Assembly: GCA_004555955.1 (NCBI GenBank)
Contig: SFJG01000098.1
Span: 1-7,485, forward strand
Reading direction: 5' to 3'
DNA: 7,485 nucleotides
DNA from: Bacteroidales bacterium
GTDB taxonomy: Bacteria; Bacteroidota; Bacteroidia; Bacteroidales; Muribaculaceae
Within the stretch, counting starts at the first letter, position 1. Every line of letters starts with the position of its first letter. The position numbers and the translations under genes are program-made. A model generated the notes under the pieces. That model ran no database searches, was not told where the DNA came from, and worked only from the letters and a program-made list of their open reading frames with translations. Below, piece by piece: positions 1 to 7,353 of this stretch.

Positions 1-445
1 GGTTGTTTGGCCAGAAATGCTCGGTGTTGACAATCTGCCCCGCACTCCAGTCATAATGTTTGCTGAAGAATAGTTGCGCGTTGTCGTCCATATACGCTTT
101 CATGTTGAATCCTGTGAGTGTCGCCGTGGTGACGGGAGCCGAGCGAGTTTCGGCGGGGGCGGGGGCTTCGATACCGAAGTTGGGCTCGATGGTGAGCGTG
201 AGCATTAGGGTGTCGTTGCCAACGATGACGGGCATCACTTTCTGTTGGATGTGGTAGGTTTCGATAGCCGACGAGTCGGCGGCTGCGCGCGTTTGCCAGT
301 CGTTACTCGAATCTATAGAGAATGCTATGCGACCATCGTTGCGAGCATTTCCTGTTCGCAAGTCGTCGCGGCACGACGTTGCTATTACTGCCAAACAAAA
401 CAGTGCTGAGAAAATTAGTCCTGTATGTATTGTTTTTAAATTCAT
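1..445 (-). CDS. Fimbrillin-family (Mfa-like) lipoprotein, N-terminal part only
   Basis: Translating the minus strand from the ATG at 445 gives an open frame of 148 codons that runs off the left edge, so the C-terminal part is missing. Residues 1-24 form a lipoprotein signal peptide: Lys4, a hydrophobic stretch, then a lipobox-like IATS-C with Cys25 as the predicted lipidated residue, followed by RDD. The mature part has features of the Bacteroidales fimbrillin/Mfa-like families: a DGRIAFSI strand (residues 37-44), TR at 52-53, a beta-rich stretch around LMLTLTIEP (80-88), ETRSAPVTTATLTGF (99-113), which matches the family pattern TRG.P(I/V)T...L..F, and finally a W...T.HFWPN segment (133-147), a family hallmark. 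Members are outer-membrane-anchored fimbrial subunits or related surface lipoproteins. The gene has its own promoter just upstream and is separated from the preceding operon by a terminator. The exact subfamily (major stalk, tip or anchor) cannot be decided from the N-terminus. Confidence 0.82.
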   Translation of the reverse strand, partial: MNLKTIHTGLIFSALFCLAVIATSCRDDLRTGNARNDGRIAFSIDSSNDWQTRAAADSSAIETYHIQQKVMPVIVGNDTLMLTLTIEPNFGIEAPAPAETRSAPVTTATLTGFNMKAYMDDNAQLFFSKHYDWSAGQIVNTEHFWPNN

Positions 446-468
446 GGTTAGTTAGCCAATTAATGCCA

Positions 469-500
469 CAAACTTACTAATATTTAGCGTACTATCCAAA
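469..500 (-). promoter_or_regulatory. Bacteroidota-type promoter for the fimbrillin-like gene
   Basis: On the minus strand, TTTG at 500-497 is followed after exactly 20 nt by TAAGTTTG at 476-469. This matches the primary sigma factor consensus known for Bacteroidota (-33 TTTG, spacer about 19-21, -7 TAnnTTTG) at every defined position. Transcription would begin a few bases downstream of 469, giving a leader of roughly 15-20 nt before the ATG at 445. It lies between the terminator of the upstream operon and the gene, exactly where a promoter is needed. Confidence 0.75.
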
Positions 501-510
501 TTATTTTTTG

Positions 511-543
511 TAAAAAACCGAACAATCATTTGATTGCTCGGTT
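511..543 (-). terminator. Rho-independent terminator after the DUF1573 gene
   Basis: Bases 516-527 pair with 532-543 to make a 12-bp stem with a 4-nt loop. In the minus-strand transcript all positions pair (one G-U, at 537/522) and the stem runs directly into a U tract (complement of 517-512). In the plus-strand direction the same position is an A-C mismatch, which supports action on the minus strand. It lies about 35 nt past the DUF1573 stop and before the next promoter. An A/T-rich stretch (544-570) separates the stop from the hairpin. Confidence 0.8.
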
Positions 544-577
544 AAAAATATTTTTTTAAAAGATGAAAAAAGGTGTC

Positions 578-1018
578 TCAAAAAGTTATGTTCGGCTCGT
601 TTTTGTCACGGTTGACGTGCCCGGTAATGAAGATGCGCGCCACGCCGTTTTTGTAGTTGACGGCATTTGTCCGAACAGTTATTGCACGGCGGAAGTCGCC
701 CGATGGTTGGCGAAAACCGCTATAAGTCACGTCGATAAAGCCGACATTGCCCGGGGCAACCGAGTCTTGGGTCCAATCGCGGGCCGAAGTGCATCGGCAA
801 CCTCCCGTAACGCCTGATACAACGAGCGGCGCAGTACCTTCGTTGCGAAAACGGAACGTTGCCACTTGAGTTGAGTCGCGGTCGAATTTTCCCATGTCGA
901 GACATGTCTGTTCGAACACGATTTTCGGTCCGTCGGTCGATTCCGTCTCTTCGGCAATGCTGACGACAGGCATCGTGACGAGCACGGCTGATAATATTAT
1001 TTTTGCGATGCGTTTCAT
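578..1018 (-). CDS. Small exported DUF1573-domain protein
   Basis: This encodes 146 residues. Residues 1-22 form a Sec signal peptide (KR at 2-3, hydrophobic core, VVSIA cleavage site before EE); there is no lipobox Cys, so the product should be soluble in the periplasm or exported. Residues about 33-135 match DUF1573, an Ig-like/ASH-like beta-sandwich common in Bacteroidota: an F.F.N.G..PL.V.GV strand pair at 55-70, the signature Cys-x-Cys-Thr (here CRCT, 74-77, where most members have CGCT), a VAPG turn at 87-90, G.I.V.YS at 93-100, and a closing ITV.TN...GHV (113-135). Family function is not established. The ATG overlaps the stop of the giant upstream gene by one base (TAATG), which fixes the start and points to translational coupling; no separate Shine-Dalgarno is visible. 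A terminator follows. By context it may work alongside the giant surface protein, but this is inference from gene order only. Confidence 0.88.
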   Translation of the reverse strand: MKRIAKIILSAVLVTMPVVSIAEETESTDGPKIVFEQTCLDMGKFDRDSTQVATFRFRNEGTAPLVVSGVTGGCRCTSARDWTQDSVAPGNVGFIDVTYSGFRQPSGDFRRAITVRTNAVNYKNGVARIFITGHVNRDKNEPNITF

Positions 1019-4000
1019 TATTTGATAATCACTTTTTTGTGAACTTTACCATTGTCCGACATAGCATCGACAATGTATATGCCTTCGGAAAGTGTTAATG
1101 TAATAGTGTTTGCATCGACTGTTTCCGTCTTTATCAATTTACCTAAAGTGTCGAATACGTTTGCCGAGAGTTGGTTGCAGCCATTTGCGTCGACAACTGT
1201 CACGTTACGACCTTTGACAGTTATGCGCAGACCGGCAACCGCGCCCGATGTCGTTCCGGTTGTGAGGAACAGGCGGTTGCTAACATTTCCGTTAACCGTG
1301 TACTCCATATCTTCGGTAATCTTGGTATATTCATCCGTTTCTGCATCGTAGAGCATAATTCCCGTTGAGCCGATGCCGTTGAAACGGAGCACGGTTTGTT
1401 CGTTGTCGTTGGCAATCACGCCGATTTCGGTACCTTCGAAGTCGGGTAGGGTGTTGATAGACGTTGCGATGTTGCCTGCAATGGTGTAGACGCGTGCAAT
1501 GTTGTCGAAGTTGCTGTCGTCGAGCATTGCAACGTCTTCCGATTCGTCGTATTCGGCAGTTGCTGCCGGGTTGATGAGAAGCAGTGATTGTGTTTGCTCT
1601 TCATTGTTGCGTATTGCCGTGATGCGAAGAGCGTCAACGTCGTCGATTGCGCGAGTTCCGTTGTCGGCAGTCGAAGCCTCCGGTTTGCGGAGAAGGTTGC
1701 CCTTAGTGGCATCGTAAGGCTCGACGGTAATCATACTTTCGTCGTAGTTGAGCGTTATCGAGGTCGCGGGATTCTTTGCTTCGACGAAGAATCCTTGCAT
1801 CGGAGGCAGTGAGGCAGCCGCCTCGAGTGTGCCGACAAAGCCTCCGGTTGTCGGGTCCATAATTGCTGTGGTTTGACCGTCGGAAGTCATAACCCAGTAT
1901 TTTGCGTTGATAACTGACGAATTGGCTTCGAGGAATTTCTTCATGTCGATGTGCGCCATAAACGGATTGCCTGCCAAGAAGTATTTGCTTGCGGCTGCGG
2001 CATTGATTTTCACAGAGCCTTTTGCTGCGTTGAGGCGGTAACTGTTAGTACGGTCGATTGCCGTTTGATTGCCCACTTGGCTGCCGTCTTGGTTGTAGTA
2101 AGAATAAGAAGTGTCGTCTTTTGGCAAGCGGAACAGTACAGATGCTCCGGGATTAGTGGCTCGGCTTACGTCGGTTTTAATCGAGAAACCGTTGGCGGCG
2201 GTGTATAGTTCGTTAACGTCGTTGTAGACGTTACTCCAAGTAGAGCGAACAGCCACGTTCTTCGACGAGCCGGAGAGCTCTATAACCGTAGCCGACGATT
2301 TGTTCCAAGCACGTTGGTAGACGGCAGGTGCGAAGCGGTTGTTTGTTCCGTAGTTGAACGTGATGGGTCGGAACAACTCGGTGAGTTGTTGTGCGCCGTT
2401 GGTCGGCAGATACATATCGCCTGCCGGAGTGTTCTGTAGCGGCGAACTGAGAGTGTACCAACGAGTCGGAGCCATCTCCATCTCAACCCAAGCGCGGTTG
2501 TAGTTGAGGTGTTGCTGGTTGAGTATTTCCGAATTAGGCGTGAAGTTGATTTGGTCGCATGTGTTGGCATACCACGGGCGGCAACCGATGCCGTTAGAAA
2601 CGCTGTTAGCAACCATATCGTATTGAACGTGCTCGGTAGCGTTGCCGGCAGGACTTGTTCCGTCGGCGGATTGCGACGGATTGTTTGCCCAATTGTAGGT
2701 CGATGTTGTTCCGTCGACGCTGACGTTGATAGTTGCCGTTGCCGGAGCATACATATTCGGATAGGTTTTGCCGGCGGGCATTACCACTTTCGTGAAATCG
2801 AGCGGTGCGTAGCAGAAAGCGTTGTCGTTAGTTCCGTCGGTGGTAAACTCGTCGTTTTCATCGCTTTCGCGATATAATTCGGTAGAAGTTACACGACTCC
2901 AGTTGTCGTCGTTGTTCCAGTTTGTGTTCTTAGCACCGGTCCATTTCTGATATTCCGGCACAACTTTGAGTGTAAACACGAGTTCGCCGTCGCAGACGTT
3001 GTCGTTGCTTACTCCTGTACCGGCAGTGTTTTCGACAAAACCGAATTTCATGCGGTAGTAGTAGCCTTCGCTGAATCGGAAGTCGTTGTGGAACACGACG
3101 CGCAAGATGTTAGCCGAGCCGTCTTTCGAGGCAACAATGTTGCGCACGAGTCCGATAGGAGCCAATCCGCTTTCGCTGTTGTCGTCGGCGGTGTATTGCA
3201 GGTTCTTATAGGTCGGGTCGTTTGTTTCGGCAAGATATACGTACGGGTCGTCGCTGACGGTGAGGCTTGTGATACCTTCTGTTACCGGCAGTACGCGTCG
3301 AATCGGAATGTTGAGCACGACGCTCGAAGTCGATGCCGAACTCTTGTCGGTAGATACGCTCTTGAGTTGGTTGAGCCCGATGCGTAGAGGCACGTCGTCC
3401 ATCCAGTCGGGGTAGGTAATGCCATCGCGGAATCCGTGAGTCATTTCCGGTGAGTTGTTGAGAACGTTGAGACGGATTTCGGCGGGCGATGTGCAGACTT
3501 TCTTGCCCGGATATTCCTTGTTGATAGGAATTGCCGTTGCATAAGAGTAGGCGTTGTCTTCGCCGTCGGGCACTTCGGCCGGAGCAAATACGTACGACGA
3601 TTGATAGAGCAGCACTTTCGGTGCAACTTCCTTGCCGTCGATGGTTCTTACTGAAGTCATTTCAATGAGATAATTTCTGCATTCTTCGCTGTAGTTTCCT
3701 TTTGCTTCCATTTTTGCTGTGGTCGCTTCAGGATATTCTTCGCGGAAATAGAAGATGGCATCGCAGAGCGAAATGTCGCTATCGTTTTTCTCGGCATAGA
3801 AGTCTTCCAAGCGACCGTCGTACCAGTCCATATGTGCATTTTTTTCGACTTCAACAATATCGCCCGAGCCGTCGGTCTTTTTGCCCCAAAGGTCGATTTG
3901 TACGACCGGCGATTGGTTTTTACAGCAAGTAATGTTGTTTTGGTCGGGTTGGACGACGCCGTTTATTTTGATAGTCTCGGATGAGCGGACGCGGTAAGTG

Positions 4001-7000
4001 CACACTTTTGTACATTCGCCGGCGATGTCGAATTCGTAAGCGCCGGGCGTTGCGTCAGCGCCGTTGTCTTCCTCGGTGTAGAGCGCAAGGATGTATTCTT
4101 TTCCGGCAACAAGAGCGTTGTCGGTCGGGAATGCGCTGATGACAATCATACGCTCGCCGTCGATTGTTTCGACTGAGGCTTTCGTTTGGTCGATAGTGCT
4201 TTGGTCGAAGTCGGGGTTGTTGGCGTAGAATGTGTTGAATGTAACTTTGCCAAATGTCTGGTCTGTGCCTTTTCCGGGATTATATTCGTAGTGGAGCACG
4301 GCTTTATTAAATGCTTCGACGCTTTTGCCTGTGCCGCTCTTCATCACTTTGATATATTCGTCTTTGTCCAAGACCGTGTAGTAGCAGTTGATTGTTTTGC
4401 CCTGTTCGGCAGTTTGCGCCTCACTCAAACCGAGTGTAGAGAGTAGCATCGTAAACGGCGACTCGATTTTTATGTCGACCGTAGTGTTGCAGTCGCAGAG
4501 CGGCGAGGTTTGGCTCGCGGATACTTGCGGCTTGGAAACCCAAACGCGGATATCGTCGATAGCATAGTCGGCACCGTTTGACGAAATACAGTTGTTTTCG
4601 AGCGAAAGTCGATAGGACGCGATGTCGTCGGACGTAATGCCAAGTTCTGCAAGATTCGGAATGAATGAGTAGTAGATGTGAATCCAGCGGCCGAGGTTTG
4701 GACGTACGGCTGCATTGTCGTCGATATAACCTGTTACGAAACTGTTGATGGTTCGTTCTTCACCGTTTTTCAGCACAGCCTTAAAGTTGAGGATAAGGTT
4801 GGCAACTTCGGGAGCGTCAGAGAACTCGGCAACCCAAGCCGACACGAAGAGCGTACTACCGGTGCAGAGGTCGTCGATGTCCAAGTTTGCCGACACACCG
4901 GGGTCGCTGGCTGCGTTGATGTAGTAGAAATAGCCTTGTTGTTCGCCTTTGGTTTCGTAGAACAAACGGTCGTAGAGACCTGCTTGCTTGCCGAAGTTTT
5001 CCGAAGCCGGGAATTTCTCTGCAAGAATACGATATGGCGTTGCAACGCTGTGGTTGGCAATCATATACATGTCGTAGTCGAAACGGTCACTGTAGCCGAA
5101 CATATATGAGTTCTGCTGCCAAGGAATCGGCCATTTGAAGATTTTTGAATTCTCCGGCGACGTCGTATATTCATTGTATTTTTCGTTGGCAATGTAGTCG
5201 TTGTCGGTTCCGTCGGCGTTTTCGAGCAGACGATATTCGTCGTAGTCGATTTTCGCCACCGGCGCGCCGTATTGGCTTTCAAGGTAGTCGGCGCGATGGT
5301 ATTTGAAAGCTTCATTGTTGTTATATTCCGTATCGGGAATGAACGAAGCCTTTTCGCTGTCGACAAATTCGATTTCGTATTCCGCAATGACGAGCTCTTC
5401 GCTTGTTCCGGCGATGTTGATTACGTTGCCGTCGGCGTCTTTACCGTAGAGGCGAACGAGGAATTTGCCTTTTTGCGCCTTGTCGGCGGTAGCCGTAATT
5501 GAGCGGGCGAATGTCGTTCCGGCATCACCGCAAGGAGCTTCGACGCCGTTGATAGAGCGGTCGCCGTAGCCGGCAAATTCTCCGGTGTAGCCCATAAAGT
5601 TGGCAACCGGGATTTCGGTTCTGTTCGTCACGTTGTACGAACGTATTTCATAGCCGTAAACGCTCTTGTAAGAGCCGTCGGCTGCTTTGTAGTAGAGTCC
5701 TGACTTGCCGGTTTTGCCGTCTTTCTCCAAAGGCATGGGGAAGTCGAGTCGCACTTGGAAAGGTGCGTTTGTTCGAGCCGTGATATAGCGTTTGTGCTCT
5801 TTGACGTATTTCTTGTTATTCTCGGGTGAGCCTGAGAATTCATCGGCAAAAGTTTTTCCGTTTTTGATGTGGAAGATATGTCGGCCTGCGATAATCGGCT
5901 CGTAGAGCGTGTTGGTTGCGCGGTCTACATTGTAATATTCATTATAAGATTGACTTATATCGCAAGCGATGTATTTGTCGTCGAAGTCCTCATTTTCAGG
6001 GCAGTAGAACGAAGCTATGGCGCCGAATTTTATGCTTTGGCCCTCGTCTTCAGTCGACGACCACCACACTCTCGGCATACACATTCCCCAAGTTGAGTTG
6101 GTTTCCCAACGGTTGTCATCGGGATATGTAGCGTTGAGTTTTGAGCAGAAGTCGGTGCTGTTGCGGTCTGCCGGAACAAGCCCGAAATCGGGTTGGGTGT
6201 AGGTTGTGTAGCAGTCGCGGAATGTGCTGTCGTAGTGACGAGCGAAGTAGATGCCCGAGTCGTTGCCCGACACGGTGCCCGTACAGTAAGTACACTCAAC
6301 AATACCGTATGCACCCAACCAGCCTGACAACTGTGCGCTTTCGCTACCGCCGCTGACGTTACAGCCGACAACGTTGGCTGTAATGCAGAACGACGGGTCG
6401 CTACCGTATGCCGCACAGCCGATAAGACCGCCGGCATTTACTCCGGTTGCGGTAACCGTACCAAAGACGGCGCACGATTGGATGAATGCGTAGTGGTCGG
6501 TTTGCGTCGGGTCGTAATAGCCGCCGGCAATCGAACCGACGTAGGAACGACCGGAAATGTTGCAATTGTCGAGGATAAGGTTTTTGACTTCGCCTTTACG
6601 ACCCATACGGCCGAACATACCCACGAAATCCCAATCCGGCAAGTCGATTGTGAGGTTTTTGATGACGTGCCCGTTGCCGTTATATGTCCCGCGGAAGGGG
6701 TAGTTGTCGGAGATGCCGATAGGCGTAAACGAAACGCCGCTCATATCGATATCGGAATTCTGTTTGACACGAAGGTCGGTTTTGTGCTCATCGTTGACAA
6801 GTCGCGCAAGTTCAACCAAGTCGGCAGGTGTATTCACTTCGTAATCGTAGCTGTGCGTGTTGCTTGTCGATACGTATCGACCTCCTAAAAGGCCGTAGCT
6901 TGTCTTGTTGACGCGTTCCGGATAGGCGACGCAGTCGATATATTTGCTTGCGCCGTCGGTCTCGTAGTCGTACCAGCGGACGAAATTTTGGTAATAAGAT

Positions 7001-7353
7001 GAGGTTTTATTAAAATCAGAGAAAGGATAGAGAAGCACGATGTCGCCCGGGATTGCATATACGGTATGTTCTTGTATGTGAGTCGGTTGGCGATTGCCTG
7101 TTTTGATGCGCGAGTCGGTTGCTGATGTAAAGTAGGCATAACTCGGTATGGAAATGCCGTCGGCGGCGAGTTTGTCGGTGTCGCGAGTCCAGTTTCCGTT
7201 GCTGTCCCATCCGCTGAAATCGCACCAATTCTTGAAAATGTCTTTTTGAGATTGTCGGTTGCGTTCGAGGAGCGGGCCGTGAGTGTGCTCGAACGAATAT
7301 TGGCTGAACTTGGTGCTGTAGCCTGAAGGCTCGAATAGTTGAAATTCCGACAT
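1018..7353 (-). CDS. Giant multidomain surface protein with GLUG beta-helix and T9SS C-terminal sorting domain
   Basis: This is a single uninterrupted frame of 2111 residues (about 230 kDa). From the N-terminus: residues 96-136 contain the module TVYAIPGDIVLLYPFSDF...FVRWYDYETDG, which I recall from other large Bacteroidales surface proteins. Residues about 172-385 form a GLUG-type right-handed beta-helix, entered by a PADLVELARLVN...SDIDMSG..FTPIG...F.GTYNGNGHVIKNL segment and followed by VGMFG, VGSIAGG, GGLIG and SGWLG turns. Residues about 765-940 look like a jelly-roll domain ending in ADYAIDDIRVWV. Cys-containing beta domains follow (about 945-1460). WTGAKNTNWNNDDNW is at 1471-1485, and a conserved pre-CTD region (WYTLSSPLQ, 1632-1640; FLAGNPFMAHIDMKKFL, 1792-1808; PPMQGFFVEA, 1850-1859) comes next. 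Residues about 2041-2111 are a type A T9SS sorting domain (FDTLGKLIKTE, LSEGIYIVD, terminal KKVIIK). The expected fate is export through the outer membrane and attachment at the cell surface; an adhesin or structural role is likely, and no catalytic motif is seen. The ATG at 7353 is the first in-frame start after the TAG at 7390-7392, yet the N-terminus (MSEFQLFEPS) is not a signal peptide. The 5' end may therefore be truncated, shifted or mis-assembled. Confidence 0.9.
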   Translation of the reverse strand: MSEFQLFEPSGYSTKFSQYSFEHTHGPLLERNRQSQKDIFKNWCDFSGWDSNGNWTRDTDKLAADGISIPSYAYFTSATDSRIKTGNRQPTHIQEHTVYAIPGDIVLLYPFSDFNKTSSYYQNFVRWYDYETDGASKYIDCVAYPERVNKTSYGLLGGRYVSTSNTHSYDYEVNTPADLVELARLVNDEHKTDLRVKQNSDIDMSGVSFTPIGISDNYPFRGTYNGNGHVIKNLTIDLPDWDFVGMFGRMGRKGEVKNLILDNCNISGRSYVGSIAGGYYDPTQTDHYAFIQSCAVFGTVTATGVNAGGLIGCAAYGSDPSFCITANVVGCNVSGGSESAQLSGWLGAYGIVECTYCTGTVSGNDSGIYFARHYDSTFRDCYTTYTQPDFGLVPADRNSTDFCSKLNATYPDDNRWETNSTWGMCMPRVWWSSTEDEGQSIKFGAIASFYCPENEDFDDKYIACDISQSYNEYYNVDRATNTLYEPIIAGRHIFHIKNGKTFADEFSGSPENNKKYVKEHKRYITARTNAPFQVRLDFPMPLEKDGKTGKSGLYYKAADGSYKSVYGYEIRSYNVTNRTEIPVANFMGYTGEFAGYGDRSINGVEAPCGDAGTTFARSITATADKAQKGKFLVRLYGKDADGNVINIAGTSEELVIAEYEIEFVDSEKASFIPDTEYNNNEAFKYHRADYLESQYGAPVAKIDYDEYRLLENADGTDNDYIANEKYNEYTTSPENSKIFKWPIPWQQNSYMFGYSDRFDYDMYMIANHSVATPYRILAEKFPASENFGKQAGLYDRLFYETKGEQQGYFYYINAASDPGVSANLDIDDLCTGSTLFVSAWVAEFSDAPEVANLILNFKAVLKNGEERTINSFVTGYIDDNAAVRPNLGRWIHIYYSFIPNLAELGITSDDIASYRLSLENNCISSNGADYAIDDIRVWVSKPQVSASQTSPLCDCNTTVDIKIESPFTMLLSTLGLSEAQTAEQGKTINCYYTVLDKDEYIKVMKSGTGKSVEAFNKAVLHYEYNPGKGTDQTFGKVTFNTFYANNPDFDQSTIDQTKASVETIDGERMIVISAFPTDNALVAGKEYILALYTEEDNGADATPGAYEFDIAGECTKVCTYRVRSSETIKINGVVQPDQNNITCCKNQSPVVQIDLWGKKTDGSGDIVEVEKNAHMDWYDGRLEDFYAEKNDSDISLCDAIFYFREEYPEATTAKMEAKGNYSEECRNYLIEMTSVRTIDGKEVAPKVLLYQSSYVFAPAEVPDGEDNAYSYATAIPINKEYPGKKVCTSPAEIRLNVLNNSPEMTHGFRDGITYPDWMDDVPLRIGLNQLKSVSTDKSSASTSSVVLNIPIRRVLPVTEGITSLTVSDDPYVYLAETNDPTYKNLQYTADDNSESGLAPIGLVRNIVASKDGSANILRVVFHNDFRFSEGYYYRMKFGFVENTAGTGVSNDNVCDGELVFTLKVVPEYQKWTGAKNTNWNNDDNWSRVTSTELYRESDENDEFTTDGTNDNAFCYAPLDFTKVVMPAGKTYPNMYAPATATINVSVDGTTSTYNWANNPSQSADGTSPAGNATEHVQYDMVANSVSNGIGCRPWYANTCDQINFTPNSEILNQQHLNYNRAWVEMEMAPTRWYTLSSPLQNTPAGDMYLPTNGAQQLTELFRPITFNYGTNNRFAPAVYQRAWNKSSATVIELSGSSKNVAVRSTWSNVYNDVNELYTAANGFSIKTDVSRATNPGASVLFRLPKDDTSYSYYNQDGSQVGNQTAIDRTNSYRLNAAKGSVKINAAAASKYFLAGNPFMAHIDMKKFLEANSSVINAKYWVMTSDGQTTAIMDPTTGGFVGTLEAAASLPPMQGFFVEAKNPATSITLNYDESMITVEPYDATKGNLLRKPEASTADNGTRAIDDVDALRITAIRNNEEQTQSLLLINPAATAEYDESEDVAMLDDSNFDNIARVYTIAGNIATSINTLPDFEGTEIGVIANDNEQTVLRFNGIGSTGIMLYDAETDEYTKITEDMEYTVNGNVSNRLFLTTGTTSGAVAGLRITVKGRNVTVVDANGCNQLSANVFDTLGKLIKTETVDANTITLTLSEGIYIVDAMSDNGKVHKKVIIK

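Noticed and set aside
544..570. A/T-rich stretch downstream of the hairpin as a plus-strand terminator tail
   Set aside because: There is no plus-strand gene to terminate, and the stem has a mismatch in that direction; the minus-strand reading pairs fully and has its own U tract.
563..817. Plus-strand open frame antisense to the DUF1573 gene
   Set aside because: It lies entirely opposite a gene with signal peptide and domain match, has no homology-like features, and its A-rich start overlaps the terminator-proximal region by chance.
2280..2750. Minus-strand alternative frame of 156 codons within the giant gene
   Set aside because: The Arg/Ser/Thr-rich low-complexity translation is typical of an out-of-frame reading; the giant frame is continuous through the region with conserved motifs.
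4678..5109. Plus-strand open frame of 143 codons antisense to the giant gene
   Set aside because: It is a shadow frame: Cys/Val/Phe-rich translation caused by the codon use of the minus-strand gene, with no promoter or recognisable protein pattern.
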